DNA of 64,000 bases from Skeletonema tropicum (Eukaryota; Bacillariophyta; Thalassiosirophyceae; Thalassiosirales; Thalassiosiraceae). The stretch spans positions 868,001-932,000 of the forward strand of contig CM074147.1 in NCBI GenBank assembly GCA_037178625.1, written 5' to 3'. The position numbers and the translations under genes are program-made. Below, in pieces: positions 10,298-21,113 of this stretch. The stretch's first letter is position 1, and every line of letters starts with the position of its first letter. Below the pieces are notes generated by a model. The model did not search any database. It saw only the letters and a program-made list of their open reading frames with translations, and was not told where the DNA came from.

Positions 10298-10797
10298 NNN
10301 NNNNNNNNNNNNNNNNNNNNNNNNNNNNNNNNNNNNNNNNNNNNNNNNNNNNNNNNNNNNNNNNNNNNNNNNNNNNNNNNNNNNNNNNNNNNNNNNNNNN
10401 NNNNNNNNNNNNNNNNNNNNNNNNNNNNNNNNNNNNNNNNNNNNNNNNNNNNNNNNNNNNNNNNNNNNNNNNNNNNNNNNNNNNNNNNNNNNNNNNNNNN
10501 NNNNNNNNNNNNNNNNNNNNNNNNNNNNNNNNNNNNNNNNNNNNNNNNNNNNNNNNNNNNNNNNNNNNNNNNNNNNNNNNNNNNNNNNNNNNNNNNNNNN
10601 NNNNNNNNNNNNNNNNNNNNNNNNNNNNNNNNNNNNNNNNNNNNNNNNNNNNNNNNNNNNNNNNNNNNNNNNNNNNNNNNNNNNNNNNNNNNNNNNNNNN
10701 NNNNNNNNNNNNNNNNNNNNNNNNNNNNNNNNNNNNNNNNNNNNNNNNNNNNNNNNNNNNNNNNNNNNNNNNNNNNNNNNNNNNNNNNNNNNNNNNN
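10298..10797. other. assembly gap, 500 N
   Basis: The run is exactly 500 unknown bases, so its length is probably a placeholder. It begins about 180 bases upstream of the presequence exon at 10120. It also removes the left flank of the dispersed repeat at 10833. Confidence 0.99.
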
Positions 10798-10832
10798 TTA
10801 TCTCGGACAAAATGAGAAGCCTACTTAAGTAC

Positions 10833-10970
10833 GAGGTAGGGTTCTCACCCTTTGTTTTTGTTTTGATTCTGGGTTCTGCTACCTTTTTACAAGTGGTACA
10901 TCAACTTTTTTCAAATTGAGTTTTTAGGACTTTAAGTCAAACCTAAGTCCACAATAACTTCAATTCCAAA
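10833..10970 (+). repeat. dispersed repeat, copy A (partial)
   Basis: The sequence GGTAGGGTTCTCA ... TTTGATTCTGG ... TCTGCTACC, then TTTTTTCAAATTGAGTTTTT and AACCTAAGTCCACAAT, is shared with 24843-25070 and with the complement of 32691-32910. This copy holds one internal unit; the other two hold several. Its left side is cut by the N gap and its right side ends before the Helitron-like element. Confidence 0.8.
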
Positions 10971-11166
10971 TCGTGCAACCCCAGCCCAAGTGTCAATATC
11001 TCAGAGGCCCCCCAATTCAACTTTAGCTGATACGTGGTGACCACACGAATCTAAGTGATATTAGGCTCATCCTCTCAAATCTGGATGCAAGTGTGTCCAT
11101 AAAATCATTTGAAACATTCTCTCCTCGTGATTGCTATTTCAGGTTCAGCATAGTACTATTACTATT

Positions 11167-12702
11167 ATGACAAGACTTAATCTTTTGTTACTAGCAATAC
11201 TCTGTTGTGTGTGTCCATCTCCGTTTGATTCCAATGCCAATGAAAATCGCATTCGCGTCAACGTAGAGACATCAAACACACACACAAATGTGGCTACTAT
11301 AATACCTTCTGACACGATGTGCGCTGTCATCGATTCAGGGTTCCGCAATGAACCCTTGTCTGCTGATGTTCGTCTTCCTGTTTGCCCTAGGACAGAGACG
11401 AGTTACAAGATTGATGCCAAGAAAAGAGATATCAGAAGCAACTCATCCTTGGTGGTATTCAAAAGACTGCTTTACGAAATTGTGGCTGCGGCAGTTTCAC
11501 TCCATAACACAACAATGCTCCCCAAAAGAGCTACCCAGCGCCCACCAAAGCGCATCAAAAAGCGCTGGCCTGGACTGAAAAGAAACAAGTGGAGGGACAT
11601 GGCACTAACTTTCTCCAAGAACAATGCTTTGCGATCCAATCGGAACAGCTACTCCATCGCCGATTTCCTTGAATTGGTCGGTTGCTCTCTAAGGGCTGCT
11701 GCAGTTGGTTATGTGGCGAATGCCATCATCCTCGCGAGGTATAGTGTTGCGATATCTGTTTTCTGGACGCAGTACACTCTCGCCTGCACAGGATATTATT
11801 CCCGCTGTTTCTGGCGCAAGAAGATCATGCAGTTCAGGCGTATGCAATTGCAATGGCGCCTATTCCTCCTCCTCGCGAGAACTATCTCTATCTCTTTCGC
11901 CATACAACAAGTCATGTGCGATGTGAGATCAGAAACGGAAAGCAGCCGCAGCAGAAATCATAGAACTCGATCAAGGAATCCATCCAATACCCCCTGGAAA
12001 AGGATTCTTTGTTTATTGATCCTTTTGGGCCATCCCCTCTATGTCGCAGAGCCAAATGATCGATCTGTACCTTGCGGCGAATTGTCGGTGCTGAATGTTC
12101 TTGCAGCAACTTTCAAAGATGTTGTTGCGTCGAGAATAGGTGCCATCATTGCTGGTGCTATTTCTGCTGGTTGGTGTTTATATTGGCAATTTCCTTCTTT
12201 GAAACAAGCACAAGCACACCTCAAGGACATCTGCACTGATGATTGTTATGATGGTGCAAAACATAAACACTCATTGCCGCTCCCATCATCAAGAGGAGTT
12301 TGCCTGAAGAATTCACGTGGCATGATGTCATCGAGGCTTCTTCAAATGTTAATCATCCTGAGTCTCCCTACGCTCGTCACTGCGCCGAATAGTAAGTCAG
12401 TAGGGAGTTCCTTTCAAGCACCCGCCGCAGTTGCTGTTGTTGGATTAGGCGCCGCAGCAGCTGCTTCTCGTGTAGTATATGACCCTCATCGCACTCGCAA
12501 ATGGACTGGGAAGGAGAGTGAATTGGAGAGGCAATGCACGTCGTGTGGTGTAGCATATTTAACACCCCCGAAGCATGAATCGGAGCAGCAGCAGGCTGTG
12601 AGACGGAAGAGCATGGTAGAGGAGTGTGGGAGGATACGAAAAAATCGAAACGCTAGGATTAAAAAAAAAATCGAAGTCGAATTAAAGCTGAAGAGAAGCT
12701 GA
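11167..12702 (+). CDS. N-terminal frame of the Helitron-like element, with hydrophobic segments
   Basis: The frame opens with a secretory-like start (MTRLNLLLLAILCCVC) at the ATG at 11167. It encodes about 510 residues with several hydrophobic stretches, for example AAAVGYVANAIILARYSVAI, FLLLARTISISFAI, ILCLLILLGHPLYV and GAIIAGAISAGWCLYW. A basic Cys-containing region (RQCTSCG) follows, like the head of Helitron Rep proteins. It stops 32 bases after a run of ten A (12661-12670). One extra A would join it to the Rep frame that follows. The membrane-like first 400 residues are unusual for a Helitron and could be a captured host gene piece. I do not recognise a family in them. Confidence 0.5.
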   Translation: MTRLNLLLLAILCCVCPSPFDSNANENRIRVNVETSNTHTNVATIIPSDTMCAVIDSGFRNEPLSADVRLPVCPRTETSYKIDAKKRDIRSNSSLVVFKRLLYEIVAAAVSLHNTTMLPKRATQRPPKRIKKRWPGLKRNKWRDMALTFSKNNALRSNRNSYSIADFLELVGCSLRAAAVGYVANAIILARYSVAISVFWTQYTLACTGYYSRCFWRKKIMQFRRMQLQWRLFLLLARTISISFAIQQVMCDVRSETESSRSRNHRTRSRNPSNTPWKRILCLLILLGHPLYVAEPNDRSVPCGELSVLNVLAATFKDVVASRIGAIIAGAISAGWCLYWQFPSLKQAQAHLKDICTDDCYDGAKHKHSLPLPSSRGVCLKNSRGMMSSRLLQMLIILSLPTLVTAPNSKSVGSSFQAPAAVAVVGLGAAAAASRVVYDPHRTRKWTGKESELERQCTSCGVAYLTPPKHESEQQQAVRRKSMVEECGRIRKNRNARIKKKIEVELKLKRS

Positions 12703-15700
12703 AGAAGCTCTGTTGTGAGAATGATGTCACATACATACCGCCTCCTCCTGACGAATCCGCAAGGCAACAAGAGAATAGACGGCGGAATCTAATAAGGGCG
12801 TGTGACGATGAGCTGAGGAGCAACAGGGCAGCTGATACGAAAAAGCGGCGGAGAGCAGGGACACCCCAGCGACGCGCAGCTCAACTCCACGCAGATGCCT
12901 CGCGAAAACGTGAGGAACGGAAAAACGAGACTCCCCAGCAGAAGAAACGGCGGCAGCAGGACGATAATGAAAGGCGAAAGAGGAGGAACGAAGCAACCGA
13001 AGCCAACAAGGTCGAACATTATGCCTATTGCGAGGATGACGACATCTTCATCAATGGTGAAGTGCCTTACATCGAAGTGAACTTGGATGGTGCAAACAAG
13101 GCACGAGAGCTGCTGTTACGTACAAATACAAAAAATGGTGACAGCTGCAATTGCGATGGCTGCCACCGAGCCATTGGGTGCAGTGTGTGTGATGAATTCA
13201 TTATTGGAACGGAGGAGCTGTGTTGGATCACGAAGGAAGAACTTCTAGAGCACAAAGACCGACTTGGAGTAGAGGCGTACCAAGAATATTATCATGGAGG
13301 ACAGGAAATTGACCAAGAGCTCAAACAACAGTACGAAATTAGTGGTATGGAAGGCATGCTCCTCTCGAGGCGCTTCGGTAAAGATGATGCTAGTGAATTC
13401 ATGATCTGTTCAAGCTGTAAAGCCTCCCTAAGGACCAAGAGCGAATCCCCTCCAAAACACTCGATTGCCAATGGCTTCTTGATCGGAACCATACCTACAA
13501 CCATCGCGTTTGAACAAGATGGAGAGATGAAAAGCTTGAAGACGACAAAAGAAGTCCACGACGAGCACGGAAAGCCCATTCCTAATCAGACGGTGAGCTT
13601 AGTGACGAGTGTTATGGCTGCTGCCATTTCTCCCACTCGTCCTTACGCTTATATATTCTCTTACCGAGGAGGCAGGCATCAGAGCCTGATCGGAAATTTT
13701 CAGTTCTTTGAGACAGATCAGGCGAAGGTTGCAGGTGCATTAAATTGTCTACACCAATCAGGTGTTGCGTCAAATATTTATGTGGTTTTGAATGGGAGGA
13801 TGACACCAACCCAAAAAGACATTGTTCGAAAGAAGGCAGAGCTGGACACAAGGCTTTATTTTGGCTTGCTTCACTGGTTCAAGGAACACCACCCCGCATT
13901 CAGGGACTTGGTAATAGAGGATGAAAGTTCAGCTGTAAATATTGAGTTGGTAGAAGACCCTGATTCCGATTCAAACACGGATATACCTGGGGACCCCGCA
14001 AAAGAGAATAAGGAAGAAGGTGCTACATTTTACTTTTCTGGTGGAGGGGAACCAACAACAGACACAAGTGTGTACAAAACGAGTAGGGAACTTGTGATGG
14101 CCATTCTGAAAGATCACTCGGCGCCAACGCTTGCTATACACGGGGGCAATTATGCCAGTCATTTGGATGTAATGAAGTTGGAGAGTGTGTTTCCTACTGT
14201 ATTCCCATTTGGAAGTGGAGGGCCAACTCTAGAACGCCGGAATAAGATTTCTGATGAGGAAATAATTCGGCATTATCTAAAGTTGTCCCTGCCTCAGTTC
14301 ATGGAAAGTGAATTCGTGCTTGTCGCAAACTTTTTACTTGGGCGGATATTATCGTTTAAGAGCGCCGTGATGAAATGTAGGCCACTGGTTAACGAGCATG
14401 GTGAAGCAGTTGGTGATGAAATCGGCAAAATGACCATCGAGGAAATTGAAGAAGCAATCAACGAGGAGCATGCCAACAAGAAAAGTACTAGTACAGCCAG
14501 CAAGTTTCTCAAGGCTGTGAGCGCATCTTGCCGCCATTTGGGCATGAATGAAGAAGCTGCAAAGAGCGCTCGGCGGAAGTGCTTTGCCCTTCAGGACTTC
14601 TTCGGGATGCACTCTCTCTTTGTAACAATAACGATTGACGATGAGTGTAGCTTCAGAGTGCGACTATACCCATATGCGGATGCCAATGGCGAAGGAGTAA
14701 GTCCTCTGCTTTGTAATGTAACTTGTAGTGGCAGATTGATGTTATTAGGGTAAACACTCATCTTTCTCTTTTTCCTTTGGGCGTGTCTCCAACATAGACG
14801 TCAATGCCTCCACTGGACTCGTCCGATGCAGAATGCTTAGCTGATCTGACGTTACGGCGAAGAATCCGACGAAAATATCCTGGAGCCTGTTCTCTAGAGT
14901 TTCAGGGTGCGATGCAGATAGCTTTAGAGTGCTTGTTTGGCTGGGAACCGCAGAAGCAGAGGGGGAAAAGGATGTTGTTTGGAGTGATGGAGGCTTATTG
15001 CAGAGCCGACGAGGAGCAAGGAAGGGGGTCACTCCATTCCCACTGGCTTGTGTGGATAAAGCACTTTGGCCAATTGAGACGCCTGCTGTTTGCCAAAGAT
15101 AAGAATACAAGAGAACTCGCAAGAGCTAGCTATATCGCATACGTGAACAAGATAATGTGCGCTCGTCAATGTGATTTTGAAGTCGAGGTTACGCACACAT
15201 GTCGTGGAACAGACGACAAGAAGGGGCCTGTGAATGAAATCTTCCAGAATTGCTGTCCCAGCATACTCAGAGAAGCTAGGCACGAGGAAGGTTGCAAAAA
15301 TATAAAAGGACGCGTGATGCAATGCAAATCGTGTGGCAAATGCGAGGCCACCACCGATGTTACCACAGAGGTGCTGAAGAACCTTCAGCAAGGATCCTCC
15401 GCGAACTCATTAAATTATCCGCTTTCCAGTGAAAGGCTGGACATTGCCGCTTATCGTACCATGTATGATGTGCCAGATGTCAATGGCTCGGATCCTGATT
15501 CGATATCGAGGTATATCCTTTTGAACGAACGATTTAATCAACATGCAACGAAACATGCTTCTTCTTGTTTTAAGAAAGGGTGTGAGTGCCGTTTCCTGTT
15601 TCCCTTTCTGGCGACTTCTGGGAATGAGCTTGATATTCTTGTAACCGACGTGATGAAAGATCTGATTCTTTTGTGGCAAGAAAAGAGGGCGGAAGAAGAA

Positions 15701-18451
15701 GAACTTGATGAATGGGGGCAGTGTCATTGGTCAGAAGAGGAAATCGATGAAAGATTAAAAAGATCAGTCGAGCGCCTGTCCGAGGCCAATTCTAGAAGTT
15801 CTTTCGATGTCGAGAATCTCATCCAGGAAGTTGCTGCCGTGGCTAAATCGATCGAAGACGCAGCTGATGAGACTAACACGGCTACCTTGCACGACTTGTC
15901 CAAGGATGCTGCTGTCGTGAATAACCTGGCCAAGGAAGTGGCAAAGAACAAAGGGACACGGGTGTATGATGGGAATACGCCGATTGAGGTGATGCGGCAC
16001 ACGTTGGATGGTGGTACGTGCAGAGAAAACAGGTTCGTTGTCGAAATTCAGCGTCCTCAGGGGTGCCAATTTATGAACGTTTACAATCGAGTGCTGTCCC
16101 ATATATTCACTTGCAACACAAACATTGCGATCGGCGATTCGGGGCAAACTTGGTACCAGACACTTTACAACTGCAAAAATACGCAGTCTGATGACAGAGA
16201 ACCGAGGGATGTTGTTGCTAAGAGTGTCATCAGGCGATTAGTCAGGGCACAACGTGAGAGAGAAGAACGCGAACAGTCAGGGGAGGGGACCAAAGAAGAA
16301 GAAAAGGAAACAAATACTTGGGTTGAGGGCCTGTCTCGAGTTTTATCGGGAATCAACGCGGCGACGTCGCGGAATGTAATTAGTGCTCCGATGAGCCACA
16401 ACCTTGCGTCTAATAAAGGATCGAGATTTCATTTCTCTCATGACTTTGCGGAGTTGCTCGTGGGTCAGTTAGCAGAAGTTTTGGAGAATGGAAGCGATGA
16501 GGTCAGCGCCATAGTTCGGATATGCAAGGAGGGTCGCAATGAGGTGACACAATGGAAGGACATATCTGCCAATGACTACATTTATCGGCCCAGAGACTTG
16601 GAAGCTCTCTGCTTTTACCAGCAATCAATGTATTACGCAAAGGGGTACAAAAAGGATGGTCTGTCCAATGATGCCGGAGCCGAAACAAAACAAATGGCAT
16701 TTGAAAAAGGTCACCCTGGCGTGAACTTCGCTTATCTGAGCAAGCTGAAACGTGTCAGGATCCCAAACGTGTCGCTACCCGATGGTAGCCTGTGCCGCAT
16801 CGAAGAACTTCGCGTCAACGACGATGCACCAAGCGAAGAGGTGAAAAAGAAACGAGAGAATTATGCAAAGATGGCTCTTTTGATGTTCTGCCCCTTTCGT
16901 GGGGAAAATGGATTAGACGTTTTGAAGGGGGAACGGACCGAAGGGAATAGTTACTGGAACAGATTCAATGCGTTCCGCATCGAGTACTATAGGCAGATGG
17001 GCCGTCTTTCTTATAAAGAAAAATGCGAGACGGAGTTCCTGCTACCGCCGAGTGCTATTGACATCAAAGACGACAAAAGCTTGTTATCGAAACAGTATTT
17101 GTATCTGAATGAGGACGGCAATGAAACTGGGCCCGCTTTCTGGGTTAAAGGATTTGATATTTTACAGAACAACGAGGACAGAATGAGTATGGAACAATGT
17201 CAAGGCCGCGCTACAGACGTAATTTCGGATCTTGCACCTTTCCCAGAGAAATACGCTGAAAGGGATGCACGGGATGACTCGGAGGAGCAGAATGACAATC
17301 TAGTAAAAGATATCGCCTTTTACTGTGCACAATACGAAAATGGGGAGGAGGGAGAAGAATACGAGAATTTTGTCCGCGCCTACACTCACAAAAGGCTCCT
17401 TGATCCGACCAACATTACCCATACCCGTCTCGTGGAAGCCCGTCTTGCATCGTCGTCGCCAGATGAATCAATCATCTCCAGCTCGACCAATAATACTGCT
17501 ATCTCTGGGAATGATATTGGTGCATCTACCACTACCAGCACCGCTACCCCCACAGTATCAAATGATCGAAAGTCCGAGGAGACAGAGAGGGGATCATACC
17601 CCACTATCATACAGCTGATCAAGGGTTCACTCCTGGGTGGAGGGAATTACGATGATGTTTACTCCACAGATGAATCCGACTGCAATATGAACATTCCTGT
17701 TCCGGATTCGCCGCATGAGCAAGGATGTGCCGGGGAGGACAAACCTCAACAGGTTTCAGTTCCTACACTCGAAGGTGTTGCTCGTGCTGTCCTGCGGGAT
17801 GAAAAGAAACGCCTCGACGAGAAACAATACATCATGTACGAAGTGATTGCCTGTTCATTCTTGCTTGGTTTATTGACGCAAGACGAAGACGGCTCAACGT
17901 TACTAGGGGGACTATGGACCGCAATCGGGAAAGATACCATGAATGACATCGAGGCATTGAAGCAGGAATTACGAGAGAGGGGAGGAAGAGAGCAGCTGCT
18001 CATGTTTGTGACGGGATTTGCCGGAGCAGGTAAAAGCACCGCAATCAAGATTGCACAGAAGTTTTGCTACGAATTTTGCAAGGCTACGTCTATCATGTGG
18101 GCGGATAATACATTTCTGTTTACGGCCTACACTGGATCAGCTGCTGCTGCGTTTGGGGGGGTCACCACAGTGAAGGCAACCTACATCGCCAAACAGGGCA
18201 GCACTCCACACCTGAGCGCTGACGAGGAGAAGGCGTTTGAGGGTGTCCGCATCCTCATAATCGACGAGGTGTCATTCCTGAAAGATGACGAGCTTTTGAA
18301 GCTTGACAGGACTTTGCAGAGGATTGGTAATAATCGCCAACCATTTGGAGGGTATAGCATCATATTTGCTGGAGACTTTCAACAAAACGAGCCTATTCAA
18401 ATGAAAGCATCGCAAAAGTTATGGCACCCCCACATCCTCGAGACATTTTGA
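12669..18451 (+). CDS. Helitron Rep and helicase N-terminal half
   Basis: The frame runs from 12669 to 14696, then through an intron 14697-14797 (GTAAGT...ATAG, phase 0), then 14798-18451. It starts with a charged Lys/Arg/Glu-rich region, a Cys pair cluster (CNCDGC, CSVCDE, CSSC), the Helitron N-terminal domain, the HUH Rep centre (HSH, Tyr-rich helix) and Cys-rich finger segments (CKSCGKCE). A long linker follows, then helicase Walker A and B. It terminates at a TGA created by a TTTT run (18446-18449), just after HPHILETF. Removing one T continues directly into helicase sequence in the next frame. The intron call rests on consensus ends and restored frame. Confidence 0.8.
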
Positions 18452-19493
18452 GAACAACATCAACTGCGCCATCATCCTGGATGGTCTCCACCGATTTAAA
18501 GACGATGAAGCATATGGACGCATTCTGCAGAGATTGTGTAGAGGTGAAATGACACAGGATGACGTGGATAAAATCAACAAGAGATACGTTGGTGACGATG
18601 GTATTAAATTACCCAAGCAATTCGATGGCGATACCTGCTACGCTTGTGAGACCAATAAGCAAAGAAATGCAATAACAGCGGCCATATTTCAAGAGCATCT
18701 TAGGCAAACACACCCACAAGCTGGCGACGACGACGATCCCCCCCATCACACTATCATTATAAAAGGCCTCATAGAATCACTAACTTCGTCGGATGCAAAA
18801 GTTGGTACGCTGCGCCAGAGAATAATTGAACTCGGAGATACAGACGTGAGACAGGGAAAGAAATTGATAAGTCCGCATCTTTGTTGTTATATTGGCGCAT
18901 ATTTCATGTGCAATTCAAACGATAATCTGAAGGAACAAGGAACGGGTAACGGAACCCAGGCTCGACTAGTTCGGGTGAAATTGAGAGACAACCCAATTAG
19001 CTATGGGTGCGAAGTGTGGGACGGAAGAAAGGTCTGGACTGTCTGCGCATCGGACGTGGAATTTGCCGAGTTCGAACACTATCCCAGAAAAGGTGATTCG
19101 CCAAGATATTTCAAACTCAAGCCCAAAAAGGTCACTGCCACAGCGCACGTAACCCCCCATGACATGACGAAAGAGACAATACCGATGGCGTGTGGTGTGA
19201 CTCAACTTCCGGTGAATGCAAGCGACGCCATTACAGGCCACAAACTCCAAGGTCTGACGAAAGACAATGTCATTGTCTGCTCCTGGAACAGGTCCACTAA
19301 CTGGATATACGTTATTCTTTCTCGGGTTCGGACTCTAACAGGCCTATATTTGTTCCGAAGACTTAAGCTCCGTGATATCAAACCACCATCACGAGACTAC
19401 ATGGCCTTTCTCGACCGAATGAGAGGTCTCCAACAAATTGATTTTGACAGGGCGAGGAGACGAGGACGTCTTGAAGATGTAAATGTAGTGTAG
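18450..19493 (+). CDS. Helitron helicase C-terminal half
   Basis: This frame continues the PIF1-type helicase after the TTTT frame break. Sequence such as CAIILDGLHRFKDD and CETNKQRN matches the region after motif III. ASDAITGHKLQGLT is motif V, and VILSRVRTLTGLYLFRRL is motif VI. It ends at a stop near 19493. No additional domain (OTU, endonuclease) follows. AT-rich sequence with a small palindrome (AGTATATATACT near 19533) comes next, but I cannot claim it as the Helitron 3' hairpin. Confidence 0.8.
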   Translation, partial: ENNINCAIILDGLHRFKDDEAYGRILQRLCRGEMTQDDVDKINKRYVGDDGIKLPKQFDGDTCYACETNKQRNAITAAIFQEHLRQTHPQAGDDDDPPHHTIIIKGLIESLTSSDAKVGTLRQRIIELGDTDVRQGKKLISPHLCCYIGAYFMCNSNDNLKEQGTGNGTQARLVRVKLRDNPISYGCEVWDGRKVWTVCASDVEFAEFEHYPRKGDSPRYFKLKPKKVTATAHVTPHDMTKETIPMACGVTQLPVNASDAITGHKLQGLTKDNVIVCSWNRSTNWIYVILSRVRTLTGLYLFRRLKLRDIKPPSRDYMAFLDRMRGLQQIDFDRARRRGRLEDVNVV

Positions 19494-19658
19494 ACTCAGG
19501 GTAATACATAGCCTTGATGTGTTTGAATAAAGCAAGTATATATACTACCTGTATGTATGCATATCTATAATCCAAGCGAAATTGATTTTGTCTACAAGGT
19601 TGTTTATGTCTATAGGGTTGTTTTGTCTCAATTCTATTGTAATCCTTCTTCTGCCCCC

Positions 19659-20084
19659 TCAAAACTCCCCAGAGCCAGGGTGTGTCATACTTTCAGTGAC
19701 TCCTGTGTCGGAGACTATCTTCGCGAAGAGTGAACCATTTGATATCAACGTAATCGTTTCCTTTAGATTAATCAGACGCCTTGACAACCCACTTGTCCCT
19801 TCTTCATCTGTATTTATCAATGAGGCATCCGCAGCCTCTAATTGCATGCGGCATTTGTCAATACCTAGAACAAGTCGATACAGATTACAAGGACGTATGT
19901 CATCAATCTTTGCGACTTTCCTACAGATAGGGCAGCTTAGGCTCTTCGATAACCATAGCTCTAAGCAAGAATTGCAAAACTCGTGTCCGCATTTATCCAG
20001 ATGCACAGCGTCATTGAACACATCAAGGCAGATGGGGCAGATAAGCCTCTTCAGGAGGGGGTCATCGAATTCATTATTCGTCAT
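19659..20084 (-). CDS. small RING-finger protein, probable E3 ubiquitin ligase
   Basis: This is a 141-residue protein from the ATG at 20084. Residues about 16-55 form a C3HC4 RING: CPICLDVF, then CGHEFCNSC, then SCPICR. All metal-binding positions are present, with the Leu/Trp helix between them (LELWLSK) that usually contacts an E2 enzyme. The C-terminal 85 residues have no recognised domain. The gene is convergent with the Helitron-like element, whose coding region ends 165 bases away. Known RING proteins of this layout transfer ubiquitin; the substrate cannot be inferred. Confidence 0.8.
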   Translation of the reverse strand: MTNNEFDDPLLKRLICPICLDVFNDAVHLDKCGHEFCNSCLELWLSKSLSCPICRKVAKIDDIRPCNLYRLVLGIDKCRMQLEAADASLINTDEEGTSGLSRRLINLKETITLISNGSLFAKIVSDTGVTESMTHPGSGEF

Positions 20085-20462
20085 GGATGGATATGGTAAA
20101 TTCAATTAATGTAGTAACGCACTCTGGACATCACCAGTTAATATGTGGAACAAGTGACTGTTCAAGATCTATCTAATGCTACAATTATTTGGTAGGCTCT
20201 GATTTTTTATGCTGCATATCAGAAATTTAAGTACGTCAGGTGTGCCCTCTCTTGAAGGGGCTACTTGCTGTGTGTGCGCTGCCGTTGGTGTTCTCTTCAG
20301 TTCTCAGGTGAGGCCTAATCAAGATCGGCTTGTCAACTGAGTACCGATTCCCTTTATCGGCGAGAAACGGTGTCAAGGTGTCAGCTTATGTAGCCCCACA
20401 CACGATTGATGAGAAGGGGTACTTGAAGCTCAGCTCAAGCAAACATGACACCCCCACATAGA

Positions 20463-20960
20463 TACTGTTCGTTTGCTTTCAGCTTGCAAGTTTTTTTTCA
20501 GTATCATGATTATGGTGGCAAGTAAGGTATCGATGAGATCCTAATGGCCAAGGGATGACGATTACCACTGCAAGGAAGTTCTAAATCCTTCTAGTTACTG
20601 TGTTATTGAGGGTCGTAGGAAGCCATTTTTCACCATGGTCTGGGTCCATTATGGATGGTTGATGGCCGGTGAGTACCGCATGTACGTAGGAAGTAGTATG
20701 ATATGAAACGGTACTGGGTTTTTATCCGAAGCCACACACAATTGACTCGACTTCAAAAACTTCAAGTTGGAGGAGGTTGCTTAATTGTGCGACACTTAGC
20801 ACTTTTGCTACCCACATAAACACAAACGGCGGGCAGATCAAAACACAGAGGAAGAACTGACGCGCGTTTTAAAAAAATAACGGAGTCAAAACTCCCACGA
20901 GAAAAAAAGTTAAGCGTCGCACAAAATAGGTACTTGCAAACTGAAAGCAAACGAACAGTA
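20463..20960. mobile_element. MITE-like non-coding element with 28-bp terminal inverted repeats
   Basis: Bases 20463-20490 (TACTGTTCGTTTGCTTTCAG...) and the complement of 20933-20960 agree at 27 of 28 positions. The roughly 498-bp interval encodes nothing convincing. Just outside and inside there are further related pieces (CCACACACGATTGATGAG near 20397 and CCACACACAATTGACTCG near 20732). A target-site duplication is not clear. The element sits directly upstream of the gene starting at 21114 and may include part of its promoter. Confidence 0.6.
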
Positions 20961-21113
20961 GAGTGTTTAGCCGCCGGATTGGAAAGACGCCGAGCAATGC
21001 AGGTGAAAGGGGTTTCATAAATATATCTACTTAGAGGAGTAAACTTACACTGCAGGAAATCAACAAGTCCATACAAAAATAAAAGCTGGTGATCTGAAAA
21101 ATTGTATGGTAGC

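Larger units (their letters stand above)
11167..19493 (+). mobile_element. Helitron-like element with HUH Rep and PIF1-type helicase
   Basis: Three open frames, joined by one intron and two single-base frame breaks, make a Rep-helicase. Signatures in order: a Cys-containing basic region (12530-13060), the Helitron N-terminal domain (FPTVFPFGSGGP near 14190), the Rep HUH motif HSH in GRGSLHSHWLVW (about 15035) with Tyr residues in YIAYVNK (about 15131), Walker A GFAGAGKST (about 18015), Walker B ILIIDEVSF with GGYSIIFAGDFQQ, and helicase motifs V/VI (GHKLQGLT, VILSRVRT). Rolling-circle transposition is the known mechanism of such elements. I could not define the 5' TC and 3' CTRR-hairpin ends, so the limits given are coding limits. 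Confidence 0.8.

Noticed and set aside
10226..10919. Open frames running through the N stretch
   Set aside because: They consist almost wholly of unknown bases, so no coding claim is possible.
19520..19560. AGTATATATACT palindrome as the Helitron 3' hairpin
   Set aside because: It is AT-only, short and not followed by a convincing CTRR end with flanking T.
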